In this document: piece after piece, positions 17,706 to 26,319 of the stretch
How the letters are laid out: every line of letters begins with the position of its first letter
Position numbering within the stretch: position 1 is the first letter of the stretch
DNA from: an uncultured Alloprevotella sp.
GTDB lineage: Bacteria; Bacteroidota; Bacteroidia; Bacteroidales; Bacteroidaceae
Length of the DNA: 64,000 bases
Direction of reading: 5' to 3'
Assembly: GCA_944322095.1 (NCBI GenBank)
Contig: CALUNU010000006.1
Span: 51,230 to 115,229 of the forward strand
The notes under the pieces: model-generated
Told to the model about the DNA's origin: nothing
The model's database searches: none
What the model saw: only the letters and a program-made list of their open reading frames with translations
Position numbers and translations under genes: made by a program

Positions 17706-18218
17706 ATGAAAGCAATAGATTTCCGACACGATTTGCTCCCGCTGAAAGACGTCCTCTTTCGGGTGGCGTTGCGCATCACGACGGACACGGCGGAGGCCGA
17801 GGACGTGACGCAGGAAACGCTCTTGCGCGTGTGGAACCAGCGCGACGACCTGCACGACGTCCGTTCGTTGGAAGCTTACTGCCTGACCATCTGCCGCAAC
17901 CTGGCGCTCGATCGCAGCCGGAAGCGTGAGGCACAGAACCTCTCGCTCGACGAGCACGATGTCGACCCTGCCGACACGGCCTATACGGCCGACGAACAGC
18001 TGGTGCGCCGTGAACGCCTGCGGTGGGTGCACACCCTCTTCAACCGCCTGCCCGAGAAGCAGCGCACCGTCTTGCAGCTGCGCGACGTCGAGGGCAAGAG
18101 CTACCGGGAGACGGCCGACATCCTCGGCATCAGCGAGGACCAGGTGCGCGTCACGCTGTTTCGCGCACGCCAGGCCATCCGTCAACAATTCGAGAAAATA
18201 GACAATTATGGACTATAA
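17706..18218 (+). CDS. ECF RNA polymerase sigma factor
   Basis: 170 residues. Region sigma-2 (about 10-75) includes DTAEAEDVTQETLLRVWNQ, the -10 and core-binding helix, and sigma-4 (about 112-165) includes LPEKQRTVLQLRDVEGKSYR, then ETADILGISEDQVRVTLFR, the -35-binding helix-turn-helix. It matches the Bacteroidetes sigma-70/ECF group found with a small anti-sigma protein and DUF4252. The stop overlaps the anti-sigma gene start by 11 bp. The upstream ECF-type promoter suggests autoregulation. Confidence 0.93.
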   Translation: MKAIDFRHDLLPLKDVLFRVALRITTDTAEAEDVTQETLLRVWNQRDDLHDVRSLEAYCLTICRNLALDRSRKREAQNLSLDEHDVDPADTAYTADEQLVRRERLRWVHTLFNRLPEKQRTVLQLRDVEGKSYRETADILGISEDQVRVTLFRARQAIRQQFEKIDNYGL

Positions 18219-18741
18219 GTATATCGAACAACTGCTCGACCGCTATTGGGCCTGCGAGACTTCGCAGGAGGAAGAGGCCATTCTGCGCGCCTTTTTCAGC
18301 CAAAAGGAGGTGCCCGCCCGTTTGGAGCGCTACCGCGCGTTGTTCCAATACGAAAAGCAGGCCGCCGCGCTTCGTCCGTCCGACGGTTTTACCGAGCGCC
18401 TGCTGCGTGCGGCGCAGGCCGTCGAGGCGCCCCACGTCAAGGCGCGCCCCTTCACGCTGGCCCGCCGCCTGCGCCCGCTCTACCGCGCTGCCGCCTCGGT
18501 GGCCATCGTGCTGCTCGTGGGCGGAGCCGCCCACCGCGCCCTCAACCGTGAGGAAGCGCCCGCCGGGTGGGACTATAACGCAGCGGGCTACACCGACACC
18601 TACCAGAGCCCCGAGACGGCGCTCGACGAGAGCCTGGAAGCCCTGAAAATGGTGCAGGACGGACTGAAAACCGCGGCCATCGAGGCCGACTCGACCACGA
18701 TGACGGGCAACGCCACGCCCGATAAACCTGCCGGCAAATGA
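18208..18741 (+). CDS. Predicted membrane-anchored anti-sigma factor
   Basis: 177 residues with an N-terminal cytoplasmic helical part (MDYKYIEQLLDRYWACETSQ onward, residues 1-90), one membrane helix (AAASVAIVLLVGGAAH, about 93-108) and an exported tail of about 70 residues. The N-terminal pattern, with a short Y-I-x-x-L-L-x-R-Y-W start and EEE segment, recurs in Bacteroidetes anti-sigma-like proteins encoded right after ECF genes. It should hold the sigma factor at the membrane until a signal arrives. Overlaps the sigma gene by 11 bp and the DUF4252 gene by 4 bp. Confidence 0.75.
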   Translation: MDYKYIEQLLDRYWACETSQEEEAILRAFFSQKEVPARLERYRALFQYEKQAAALRPSDGFTERLLRAAQAVEAPHVKARPFTLARRLRPLYRAAASVAIVLLVGGAAHRALNREEAPAGWDYNAAGYTDTYQSPETALDESLEALKMVQDGLKTAAIEADSTTMTGNATPDKPAGK

Positions 18742-19211
18742 AGCATCTGCTCTGCGTCCTCCTCATGGCCTGCATCGGCCTGACGGCTGCCGCACAACGC
18801 GAGCAGGACTTCGCCTCGCGCTATATGAGCCTCTACGGCGAAGGCGCCGCGCTGCAATGTGCCACGGTGAGCCCGCTCATGATGGAGCGCATCCTGCAAC
18901 TGCCTGAGAGCCAGGAGGGCGGACACGTGCGCGAGGTGCTCAGCCAGCTCAAGAGCATACGCGTCGTGAGCGACAAGACGGCCGGCGCGGGTGAGGCCCT
19001 CTACGACAAGGCCGTCGAGCTGGCCAAAGACAACCCCCGGCGCTACAAACCCTACGCCGAGACCGACGGCCAGAGCATCTACCTGCGCAAGCGCGGCGGC
19101 GTCATCGTGGAGCTCGTGCTCCTCACGTTCAACGACGAGGGCGTCTTCAACATCGTCAACCTCACGGGAAACATGACGGACGCCTTTCTGCGCGAACTCC
19201 TGAACATTTGA
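18738..19211 (+). CDS. DUF4252 family exported protein
   Basis: 157 residues with a signal peptide (MKHLLCVLLMACIGLTAAAQ). The rest fits DUF4252, a Bacteroidetes family nearly always encoded in the sigma/anti-sigma/DUF4252 arrangement seen here; SGxM-like periplasmic alpha-beta segments include LSQLKSIRVVSDK and IYLRKRGGVIVELVLLTFND. Its role is not known; being exported and co-regulated it may sense or relieve envelope stress. ATGA overlap with the preceding gene. Confidence 0.82.
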   Translation: MKHLLCVLLMACIGLTAAAQREQDFASRYMSLYGEGAALQCATVSPLMMERILQLPESQEGGHVREVLSQLKSIRVVSDKTAGAGEALYDKAVELAKDNPRRYKPYAETDGQSIYLRKRGGVIVELVLLTFNDEGVFNIVNLTGNMTDAFLRELLNI

Positions 19212-19251
19212 AATCAACAAGACGAAAGATAAGCGAAGCAACCGCCCCGAA

Positions 19252-19362
19252 ATGCGGGGCAACAAAGTGAAACAGTCACTGCCTCAAACCAAAACCAAAA
19301 CCAAACCGAAGCTGAAGCGTTTCAGTTCTCTCAAAACCAATATCCGTCGGGATATGCAATGA
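19252..19362 (+). CDS. Possible 36-residue basic peptide
   Basis: A short frame MRGNKVKQSLPQTKTKTKPK, then LKRFSSLKTNIRRDMQ, with 12 basic residues and an ACCAAA triplet repeat. It lies 40 bp after DUF4252 and stops 5 bp before the operon terminator, so it would be transcribed. The segment is A-rich and unlike nearby coding sequence. No family is recognised and chance is quite possible. Confidence 0.22.
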   Translation: MRGNKVKQSLPQTKTKTKPKLKRFSSLKTNIRRDMQ

Positions 19363-19367
19363 TAAAC

Positions 19368-19407
19368 AGGGGAGCTCCCGTCCGGGCTCGGACGGAGTTC
19401 CCCTTTA
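19368..19407 (+). terminator. Terminator of the sigma/anti-sigma operon
   Basis: AGGGGAGCTCCCGTCCG and CGGACGGAGTTCCCCT pair with a 4-nt loop and two internal mismatches, followed by TTTAT. It lies inside a long open frame that continues into the acyltransferase, showing that the upstream part of that frame is not coding. The remaining 125 bp before 19533 is GC-rich with nothing recognised. Confidence 0.78.
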
Positions 19408-19532
19408 TCATGCCCGCGCGGCAGGCCGTGCGCGGCGGGCCTCCGGTTTCCCGTGGCCCGGTGCCCGCGCCCCCTGCGCCACGGGCCCGCGGCATGCGGG
19501 CAGTTTCAGTATGGGGGGTCACAAAAAACAGC

Positions 19533-20720
19533 ATGCAGCAGAGATCCGTTACGACGATATCCCGGGCCCCCTCCCCGACGGAGGGGCGAACGGCCGTGGC
19601 GCTCCACCCCGCCGCAGGCCGCATGGAGCAGTTTGACAGGGTGAAGGCCTTTTGCATGTGGTGCGTGATATGGGGCCACCTCATTCAGTACATGCGTTCG
19701 GACGATGCTTTCGCCGACCCCGCTTTCTGTCTGATCTATTCGTTCCACATGCCCTTGTTCCTTTGCCTGGCCGGCTGGTTTTCTGCCAAAGCGTTGCAGC
19801 TGCCTTTCCCTTCGTTCCTGCTGCAGCAGGCGCGCAGGCTCCTGCTGCCCGTGGCCACGTGGTGCGTGTTGCTCATCGTTCCCCTGGCGCTGTGCCGCAC
19901 GCCGTTCCGGTGGGAGCATTATGCGCACGCCCTGCTGTGGGAATACTGGTTTCTCCGCGCTCTCTTCCTGTGCTTCGTCGGCACGTGGGCCGTCGTGCGC
20001 CTGCCCCAGCAGTGGATGCGGGCGGGTGCCGCGCTGTTTTTGCTGCTCCTCACGTACAGATACTATTTTTCCTTTGCCTTTGCCTTTTTCCTGACGGGCT
20101 TTTACATGAGACCGCATGCGCGAAGCCTGTTTCGCTCGCATCTCGTGCGCACAACAGTGTTGTCGGGCATTCTTTTCGGGCTGTTGCTCGTCGGGTGGGA
20201 CGGCTCCTGCACGGTTTATCTGACGCCCGGCGTCACGTGGAAGAACCTGCTGGCCGAACCGCAGGCGGCCCCCGGCCGGCTCTTGGTGGAAATCTACCGT
20301 TACGCCACGGGCCTCAGCGGCAGCCTCTTCGTCATGGGGCTCGCCCACAGCCTGTTCCTGAGGGGGCGCGTGGCCGCCGTGCTCCAATGGATGGGCCGCT
20401 ACACGCTGGGAGCCTACATCATGCACATCGCCTTCGTCCTCTACACGCTGCCCTGGCTGTTCACGGCGGACGCCCTGCCCCGTCCGCTGGCCAACTGGCT
20501 GCTGCTGCCCGTTGCGGCTTTTCTCCTGCAACTCCTGCTGGCCCTGCTGCAACAGCGCATGGAGCGCAGCCGCATCGTCGGCTTCCTGCTGTTCGGCCGG
20601 CAGCTGAAAACGCCGCAAGCCCGCGGCGAACGGGGGAAAATGCGTAACGCACGTATCAAAACGGGCCGTTCCTTCTGTTTTTGCGGGCCGTGGCGGGCAA
20701 AAGAGGAGCGGCGGCCGTAG
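19533..20720 (+). CDS. Acyltransferase family 3 membrane protein
   Basis: About 395 residues (365 if the internal start at 19623, MEQFDRVKAFCMWCVIWGHL, is used). That segment, with its His in WGHL, is the conserved first helix of acyltransferase 3 (OafA/WecH-like) proteins, which O-acetylate surface sugars using acetyl-CoA. Ten or so membrane helices follow, including FCLIYSFHMPLFLCLAGWFS and YTLGAYIMHIAFVLYTLPWL. The last 40 residues (RGERGKMRNARIKTGRSFCF...) are atypical and may be a read-through tail. The start at 19533 is a choice between two plausible ATGs; upstream codons overlap a terminator. Confidence 0.8.
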   Translation: MQQRSVTTISRAPSPTEGRTAVALHPAAGRMEQFDRVKAFCMWCVIWGHLIQYMRSDDAFADPAFCLIYSFHMPLFLCLAGWFSAKALQLPFPSFLLQQARRLLLPVATWCVLLIVPLALCRTPFRWEHYAHALLWEYWFLRALFLCFVGTWAVVRLPQQWMRAGAALFLLLLTYRYYFSFAFAFFLTGFYMRPHARSLFRSHLVRTTVLSGILFGLLLVGWDGSCTVYLTPGVTWKNLLAEPQAAPGRLLVEIYRYATGLSGSLFVMGLAHSLFLRGRVAAVLQWMGRYTLGAYIMHIAFVLYTLPWLFTADALPRPLANWLLLPVAAFLLQLLLALLQQRMERSRIVGFLLFGRQLKTPQARGERGKMRNARIKTGRSFCFCGPWRAKEERRP

Positions 20721-20738
20721 AAAGAGCAGGCTTTTGCT

Positions 20739-20746
20739 TAACTTTG
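20739..20746 (+). promoter_or_regulatory. -7 box (TAACTTTG) before the efflux operon
   Basis: TAACTTTG, followed by a leader of about 155 nt to the TolC-family ATG at 20908. The leader ends in the AT-rich TATATAATGAGA, shared with the ybeY leader. No convincing -33 TTTG was found. Confidence 0.55.
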
Positions 20747-20907
20747 CACATGCAGTGTAGGCGGCCCGCCGTGTTCCGTGTTGCAGCGGGGCGCGGGGGC
20801 CGTACTTTTCGTGGTCAAGACGCATAAATCGAGGCGTTTTGACTCCGGCCGCGAGGCTTTTCCCTGTTTTTGCTCCGGCCGTACCGTTTATATAATGAGA
20901 GAAACGT

Positions 20908-22239
20908 ATGAGGAAGCGCATCATTCTATTCGTCAGTTTGCTTGTCGTGGCCGCAGGCATGCGCCCCCGGGCGGTTGCCGCCGCCGGGGCCGACAGCTTG
21001 CGGCTGAGCGTTGACGAGCTGTTCCGCCGCGGCGTGGCAGCCAGTCTGCGGATGCAGGCCGACGCCCTGCGCGAGCGTTCGGCCGCCGCGGGTGAGCAGG
21101 CCGCGCGCCGCGCCGCCCTGCCCGAACTGACGGTGGGCGTCGACGCCGGGGCCATCGGCCAGCCGGTGGTCTTTGCCCACGGCCTGTCGGACCCCACGCG
21201 CCCCGACACGCCCGACTGGTCGCAGAGCTACGCCGTGAGCCTGCGCCAGCCCCTCTACGATGCCGGGCGCATACGCCGCGGCGTGAAGCGCGCCGCCCTG
21301 CAACGCCGCCTGGCGGAGCGGGCGGCCCGGGGCGACGAGGCCGACGTGAAGCTCGCGTTGCTGGGAGCCTATCTCGACCTGATGCGGCTCTACAAGCAGG
21401 AAGAGGTGCTGGGGGAGAACATAGCCGAGTCGGAGCGCCGCCTGACCGACATACGGCGCCTGCACCGCGAGGGCGTTGTGACGAACAACGACGTGCTGCG
21501 CAGCGAGCTGCGCCTGCGCGAGGACAGCCTGGCCCTGAGCGAGGCCCGCAACGCGCTGCGCCTCACCTCGCAGGAGCTCGACGTGGCCCTCGGGCTGGAC
21601 GAAACGACGCTCATCGTGCCCGACACGGCCTTTCTCGACCACCTGCCCGCCCCGCCGGCCGACGGCGGCGTCGAGGCCTTCATCCGTGCGGCCTATGCGG
21701 CCAACCCCTCGCTGCTCGGCCTGAAGACGCAGACCGACGTGGCCCTGACCGACCTGGCTGCGACGCGGGCCGCCGTGCTGCCCACGGTGAGCCTCGTGGC
21801 GGGCAACACGCTGGCGCGCCCCATCACGCGCACCATGACCGACCTGTTCAACAACGCGTGGAGCGTGGGGCTGTCGATGAGCATGTCGCTCTCGGCCCTC
21901 TATAAGAACGGCCCCGACGTGAGCCGCGCCCGCCACGCCGTGGCGCTGGCCCGCAACGCCGAGGAGCAGCAGCGGCAGACGCTGCGCATGGACGTGCGCC
22001 GCGCCTGGACGCGCCACCGCGAGGCCGTGGACCGCACCGGGGCCATGCGCCTCTCCATACGCCAGGCCGACGAGAACTACCGCATCATGCGCAACCGCTA
22101 CCTGAACCGTCTGGCCATCCTCACCGACCTGCTCGACGCCGGCAGCCTGCGCCTCGACGCCCGCCTGCAATATGTGACGGCACGCACGCAGGCCGTCTAT
22201 GCCTATTACGAACTGCTCAGAGCCTGCGGCAGGCTTTGA
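20908..22239 (+). CDS. TolC family outer-membrane efflux protein
   Basis: 443 residues with a signal peptide (MRKRIILFVSLLVVAAGMRP, cleaved near AVAAAG). The two repeats of long coiled-coil helices expected of the TolC/OEP family are seen, with short beta segments such as PELTVGVDAGAIGQPVVFAH and PTVSLVAGNTLARPITRTMT forming the outer-membrane barrel. It is the first gene of a TolC-HlyD-MFS operon, forming the outer channel of a tripartite efflux pump. The next gene begins 22 bp downstream. Confidence 0.9.
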   Translation: MRKRIILFVSLLVVAAGMRPRAVAAAGADSLRLSVDELFRRGVAASLRMQADALRERSAAAGEQAARRAALPELTVGVDAGAIGQPVVFAHGLSDPTRPDTPDWSQSYAVSLRQPLYDAGRIRRGVKRAALQRRLAERAARGDEADVKLALLGAYLDLMRLYKQEEVLGENIAESERRLTDIRRLHREGVVTNNDVLRSELRLREDSLALSEARNALRLTSQELDVALGLDETTLIVPDTAFLDHLPAPPADGGVEAFIRAAYAANPSLLGLKTQTDVALTDLAATRAAVLPTVSLVAGNTLARPITRTMTDLFNNAWSVGLSMSMSLSALYKNGPDVSRARHAVALARNAEEQQRQTLRMDVRRAWTRHREAVDRTGAMRLSIRQADENYRIMRNRYLNRLAILTDLLDAGSLRLDARLQYVTARTQAVYAYYELLRACGRL

Positions 22240-22260
22240 GGCAACACATTGAGACCGACT

Positions 22261-23328
22261 ATGTCCGACATGGAAAGAAAACACCGCCGCCTGCGTTCGC
22301 GGCGCGTGCGCAACATCTTCCTGAACACTGTGTGTGCCGTGCTCACGCTGGCCGGCGCCTGGTGGGTGTTCAGCTATTTCAGGGAATACATGAACTATGA
22401 GGTGACAAACGACGCCTACGTGGACCAGTACGTGGCCACGGTCAACGTGCGCGTGGCAGGCTACATCCGCGAGGTGCGCTTCCGCGAGCATCAGGCGGTG
22501 CACCGCGGCGACACCCTCCTAGTGCTCGACGACCGCGAGGCCCGCATCCGCGTGGCCGAGGCCGAAGCCGCCCTGCTCGACGCCGAAGGCGCCCGCGAGG
22601 TGCTCGCTTCGGGCATCGAGGCCGCCCGCGCGGGCATCGACGTGGAGCGCGCCAACATGGCCGAGGAGGCCGCCCGCCTCGAACAGTACAGGCAGGACTA
22701 TGAGCGCTACCGCCGCCTGCGCGACGAAGAGAGCGTGACGGGGCAGGAGTACGAGCGGGCCAAGGCACAATATGAGGCGGGGCTGGCGCGCTACGAGGCC
22801 CTCAGGCAGCAGCACCGCGCCACCACGTTGCAGCACAGCGAGATGCAGCGCCGCAACAAGAGCGCCGAAGCCGCCATACGCAGGGCTCGCGCCGCGCTCG
22901 ACATGGCCCGCCTCAACCTGTCGTACACGGTGGTGACGGCACCATATGACGGCGTGACAGGGCGGCGCAGCATCGAGCCCGGACAATATGTGCAGGCCGG
23001 GCAGAGCGTGTCGGCCCTCGTGAGGAGTCGGGGCAAGTGGATTACGGCCAACTACAAGGAAACGCAGATTGGCAGCATATACGTGGGCCAGCCCGTGCGG
23101 GTGAAAATCGACGCCTTCCCGGGGCGCACGTTTACGGGACGCGTGACGTCCATCTCGGAAGCCACGGGGTCGAAATATGCCCTTGTGCCGACGGATAACT
23201 CGGCGGGCAACTTCGTCAAGATACAGCAGCGCATACCCGTGCGCATCGACCTGGAAAACGTCGCGCCCGCCGACATGCAGCGCATGAGGGCGGGCATGAT
23301 GGCCGAAACCTCGGCCGTGAAACGCTGA
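22261..23328 (+). CDS. HlyD/EmrA-type membrane fusion protein
   Basis: 355 residues from ATG 22261; an in-frame TTG at 22249 would add four residues. One membrane helix near the N-terminus (NTVCAVLTLAGAWWVFSYF), then the split lipoyl domain (VNVRVAGYIREVRFREHQAV and the later YTVVTAPYDGVTGRRSIEPG), a coiled-coil hairpin between them (residues about 95-210) and a beta-barrel end. This is the periplasmic adaptor that couples an inner-membrane transporter to TolC. Its neighbours on both sides are the matching pump parts. Confidence 0.9.
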   Translation: MSDMERKHRRLRSRRVRNIFLNTVCAVLTLAGAWWVFSYFREYMNYEVTNDAYVDQYVATVNVRVAGYIREVRFREHQAVHRGDTLLVLDDREARIRVAEAEAALLDAEGAREVLASGIEAARAGIDVERANMAEEAARLEQYRQDYERYRRLRDEESVTGQEYERAKAQYEAGLARYEALRQQHRATTLQHSEMQRRNKSAEAAIRRARAALDMARLNLSYTVVTAPYDGVTGRRSIEPGQYVQAGQSVSALVRSRGKWITANYKETQIGSIYVGQPVRVKIDAFPGRTFTGRVTSISEATGSKYALVPTDNSAGNFVKIQQRIPVRIDLENVAPADMQRMRAGMMAETSAVKR

Positions 23329-23350
23329 ACCGCACGAACCGGCTGGAACA

Positions 23351-24946
23351 ATGAGACACGTCGACCTGCCCACCCGCAGCTGGGTCCCGCAATGGCTGGG
23401 ACTCTTCACAATGTTCATGATCATGACTTCGGTCGTGCTCGTAAACGGCACCTATATGGGCAGTAGCATCGACCTCTCGGGGGCCTTGGGTACCACGTCG
23501 GAGGACATCATGATGGCCTACTATGCCACCTCCGTGGGCGTCGTGGCCGCCAACCCCCTCGTCCACCGCATACGCAAGGCCGTCACGTCGAAAACGCTCA
23601 TCCTGGCCGATATGGCCATGCAAGTGGCCCTCAGCCTTGTATGCGCAAGGACGACCAACATGGACCTGCTCATCCTGTGCAGCTTTTTCATGGGCATGCT
23701 CAAGACGACGCTCATCGTCGAGTTTATCGTGCTCATCACGCCGCTGCTCAGCCCCGGGCGCGTGCGCAGCGAATACTTTTCCTACTTTTTCCCCGTCGTC
23801 TTCGGCGGCGGCCTCGTGTCGATGAGCCTGACGGCGTGGCTGGCCAACAGCTACCGTTGGCAGTACACCTATTATTTCATCATCGTCCTGCTGCTGGTCA
23901 CGATGGCCTGCGTGCTCGTCTTCTTCCGCGACGCGCGGCGCCCGCACGAGTTCCCGTTCCACGAAATCAACTACCGGAGCATCTTTCTGCTGAGCGCGTC
24001 CTACCTGATGATTGTGTACGTGCTGACGTACGGCAAGACGCTCGACTGGTTCGAGTCGCCCCGCATCCGCCTGTTCAGCGTGGCCGGCGCGTTTCTGCTG
24101 CTCACCTTCCTCTACCACGTACACACCACGCACAAGCCCTACATCAGCCTGCGCCCGCTGTTGCGGCTCAAGCAGGTGCTGGGCTACGTGTTCATGCTCT
24201 TCTGCATGGTGCTCAACAACGACACGACGCTCGTCAACAGCTACGTGACGGGCGTCTTGGGGCTCGACAACGTGCACAGCTACCGGCTGGGGCTTTGGAG
24301 CATCGCAGGCTATGCCGTGGCCGGCGTGGTGAGCTTCTGGTGGTTTCGCTGGCAGCGCTGGCGCTTCCGCTATCTGGTGTCGGCCTCGTTCTGGCTCTTT
24401 GCGCTCCACTACGCCATGCTCTTCACGGGCATCAGTCCCGACGCGAGCTACGAGGCGCTCTGCGTGCCCATGGTGCTGCGCGGGGCCGGCATGATGCTGC
24501 TGGTCATCGCCTTCGGCGTGTTCACGGCCGAGGACCTGCCGCAGGGCGAACTCGTGTCGAACACGTTTTTTCTCATCTCGGTGCGCTCGGTGATGGGCCC
24601 GGTGCTGGCCTCGTGCCTGATGGCCAACGGGCTCTACCGCCTGCAAGTCCAGGCCCTGGACCGCCTGGCGGCCCACCTCACCCCCGTAGATGCCGCGGCC
24701 GCCGCACGGCAGGCCGAAGGCGTCGCCGGCGCCCTGGCCCAGGGAAAACCCTATGCTGACGCCCTGCTCACGGCCAACCAGAGCCTTTACGCCACGCTTC
24801 AAATGCAGGGCACGCTCTGGGCCCTGAAGCACCTCTTCGGCGCCCTCCTGCTGGCGGCCATCGTGCTGGCCGTGGTGTCGGCCTTCATCCCCTTCCACAA
24901 GACCGTCAAGGTGGATGTCGTCAAGACAGGCGAGGACATGGCATGA
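23351..24946 (+). CDS. MFS drug efflux transporter, DHA2/EmrB-like
   Basis: 531 residues with about 14 membrane helices, the number expected for the DHA2 family. Start MRHVDLPTRSWVPQWLGLFT is close behind the HlyD stop (22 bp). The N-terminal half is divergent: TYMGSSIDLSGALGTTSEDI replaces the usual motif-D1 region with spacing typical of Bacteroidetes members. A long loop near the C-terminus (about residues 437-475) is alanine-rich and periplasmic. With the TolC-like and HlyD-like proteins it makes an EmrAB-TolC-type pump; substrate unknown. Confidence 0.87.
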   Translation: MRHVDLPTRSWVPQWLGLFTMFMIMTSVVLVNGTYMGSSIDLSGALGTTSEDIMMAYYATSVGVVAANPLVHRIRKAVTSKTLILADMAMQVALSLVCARTTNMDLLILCSFFMGMLKTTLIVEFIVLITPLLSPGRVRSEYFSYFFPVVFGGGLVSMSLTAWLANSYRWQYTYYFIIVLLLVTMACVLVFFRDARRPHEFPFHEINYRSIFLLSASYLMIVYVLTYGKTLDWFESPRIRLFSVAGAFLLLTFLYHVHTTHKPYISLRPLLRLKQVLGYVFMLFCMVLNNDTTLVNSYVTGVLGLDNVHSYRLGLWSIAGYAVAGVVSFWWFRWQRWRFRYLVSASFWLFALHYAMLFTGISPDASYEALCVPMVLRGAGMMLLVIAFGVFTAEDLPQGELVSNTFFLISVRSVMGPVLASCLMANGLYRLQVQALDRLAAHLTPVDAAAAARQAEGVAGALAQGKPYADALLTANQSLYATLQMQGTLWALKHLFGALLLAAIVLAVVSAFIPFHKTVKVDVVKTGEDMA

Positions 24947-24969
24947 CGCTTGCCGGGCAAGACGCAAGA

Positions 24970-25013
24970 AGGGCCGCCGGAATTCACATTCGGGCGGCCC
25001 TCGAAGATTTTTA
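24970..25013 (+). terminator. Terminator of the efflux operon
   Basis: AGGGCCGCC (24970-24978) pairs with GGCGGCCCT (24993-25001) over a 14-nt loop, followed by ATTTTTATT. It lies 24 bp after the transporter stop. Confidence 0.75.
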
Positions 25014-25134
25014 TTGTAGTGTAAGTTTCTTTTCCGCACCCTGGATTCACATCCCGGCCTGCGGAGCAATCTTATAGGAAATGAAAGCTACGCGCCATCC
25101 GCCCCGTTTGGGCCGACGACGCCATAACTACCCA

Positions 25135-25165
25135 CAAAAGTAGGCATTAATCTCCTCCATGGCAA
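25135..25165 (-). promoter_or_regulatory. Orphan Bacteroidetes promoter reading leftward
   Basis: Minus strand TTG (25165-25163), 20-nt spacer, TACTTTTG (25142-25135). It points into 24950-25130, where no convincing ORF exists on that strand (best is 17 codons). The predicted transcript includes a CCGCA...TGCGG pairing (near 25040-25070) and runs into the reverse of the efflux terminator, so a small RNA is possible. The rest of the 24947-25309 gap shows nothing else. Confidence 0.4.
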
Positions 25166-25309
25166 GCTTTTCGCCGAAAAAACGTGCTTGTTTTTCCTTT
25201 TTTGCCATGGGAACAGAAGAAGGGCCATTGTTTTTATGAGAGGCAGGCCTTTGCCGGGATGTGCGTGCTCACTCCTTTATATAATATATATGGTGTGGAG
25301 CGGGACGGG

Positions 25310-26038
25310 TCAGGAGGAAAAGACCTCGGTAAGCACGGGGAGCGATTTCAGTTCGGGGAAGCCCGGCAGGTGCAGGCGGTAGTAGTCGTTGATGTGGCCG
25401 AGCAGGCGGCTGCGCTCCGCTCCCGAGAAGCGGAAGAGGTGCATCGTGGCATAGTTCATGCGCATGAGGCGTGGCAGGCGGGCGGCGTCGGGCGGAGCGA
25501 TGAAATGGTTGTGCTGGGGGCGCCCCGGCACGAAGCAGGCGGCTTCGAGGTCGAAGTAGCTGCCGGGGGCGGCGTCGTGCAGGTTGGGGTAGAAACCGAG
25601 GAAACGCGTCAGGCGCAGCAGAAAGACGAGGTGGAAATTGGCATAGCTGCCGCGGCAGGCATCGAGCCACTCGACGGACGCCGCCACGTAGCGGAACAGG
25701 GCCGGGGCGTCGGGCTCGGCGCGCAGGGCGAAGTGGAGAAACTCGGCCAGGAAGAGCGACATCGTTGTCTTGCCGGGATCGTAGGGCAGCGAGACGAGGG
25801 GGACGTCGACCGAAGCGCCCTGCACGCGCTGCAAACGCGAGGAGGGACGGTGGTTCCATTCGAGCATGAGCAGAGCCAGCGGGCGGAACAGCGTGTGCCT
25901 GACCGCGGCCCGGCGCGAACGGGCGACGCGCACCATGAACGACACGCGGCCCGACGCTTCGGTGAAGGCCTCGGCAATGATCGAGTCGTCGTTGTAGCGG
26001 ATTGTTTTGAGCACAATGGCCCGTGAGCGCACCTGCAT
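25310..26038 (-). CDS. recO: DNA repair protein RecO
   Basis: 242 residues, normal length for RecO, which loads RecA with RecR at single-strand gaps. The N-terminal OB-fold starts MQVRSRAIVLKTIRYNDDSI and continues GRVSFMVRVARS; the C-terminal helical part includes EFLHFALRAEPDAPALFRYV. The cysteine zinc site of some RecO proteins is not evident, as is common in Bacteroidetes. It is encoded divergently from tRNA-Glu/rpsT with a near-consensus TAACTTCG box at 26067-26074. Confidence 0.92.
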   Translation of the reverse strand: MQVRSRAIVLKTIRYNDDSIIAEAFTEASGRVSFMVRVARSRRAAVRHTLFRPLALLMLEWNHRPSSRLQRVQGASVDVPLVSLPYDPGKTTMSLFLAEFLHFALRAEPDAPALFRYVAASVEWLDACRGSYANFHLVFLLRLTRFLGFYPNLHDAAPGSYFDLEAACFVPGRPQHNHFIAPPDAARLPRLMRMNYATMHLFRFSGAERSRLLGHINDYYRLHLPGFPELKSLPVLTEVFSS

Positions 26039-26144
26039 GCGATGTTTCCTCCCTTTAATATGCCTGCGAAGTTAGCGAAAAGGCACAAAAACGCCTTGTT
26101 GGTGTAAAAAAGTTGGGCGCTGACGAAAAAAAACGGCGAAACTC

Positions 26145-26175
26145 TTTGTCAATCAAAAAAGAACCTCTACTTTTG
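26145..26175 (+). promoter_or_regulatory. Bacteroidetes promoter of tRNA-Glu/rpsT
   Basis: TTTG (26145-26148), 19-nt spacer, TACTTTTG (26168-26175): consensus match, about 40 bp before the tRNA. tRNA-Glu and rpsT are probably one transcript. Confidence 0.85.
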
Positions 26176-26218
26176 CACTCGCAAATGAGCGCCGAGAGGC
26201 TTTCATCTGTGAAAGGCC

Positions 26219-26290
26219 GGCCCATTCGTCTATCGGTTAGGACGTGAGATTTTCATTCTCAAAAGAGCAGTTCGATTCTGCTATGGGCTA
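26219..26290 (+). tRNA. tRNA-Glu(TTC)
   Basis: 72 nt: acceptor GGCCCAT/ATGGGCT with a terminal G-U, D arm GTCTATCGGTTAGGAC, anticodon arm TGAGA-TTTTCAT-TCTCA (anticodon TTC) and T arm AGCAGTTCGATTCTGCT. CCA not encoded. It lies 30 bp before rpsT. Confidence 0.93.
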
Positions 26291-26319
26291 CAAGAAAAAA
26301 CAAAAGAACAAACAAGAAA

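Noticed and set aside
19359..19532. N-terminal extension of the acyltransferase
   Set aside because: It runs through the sigma-operon terminator and has no family similarity.
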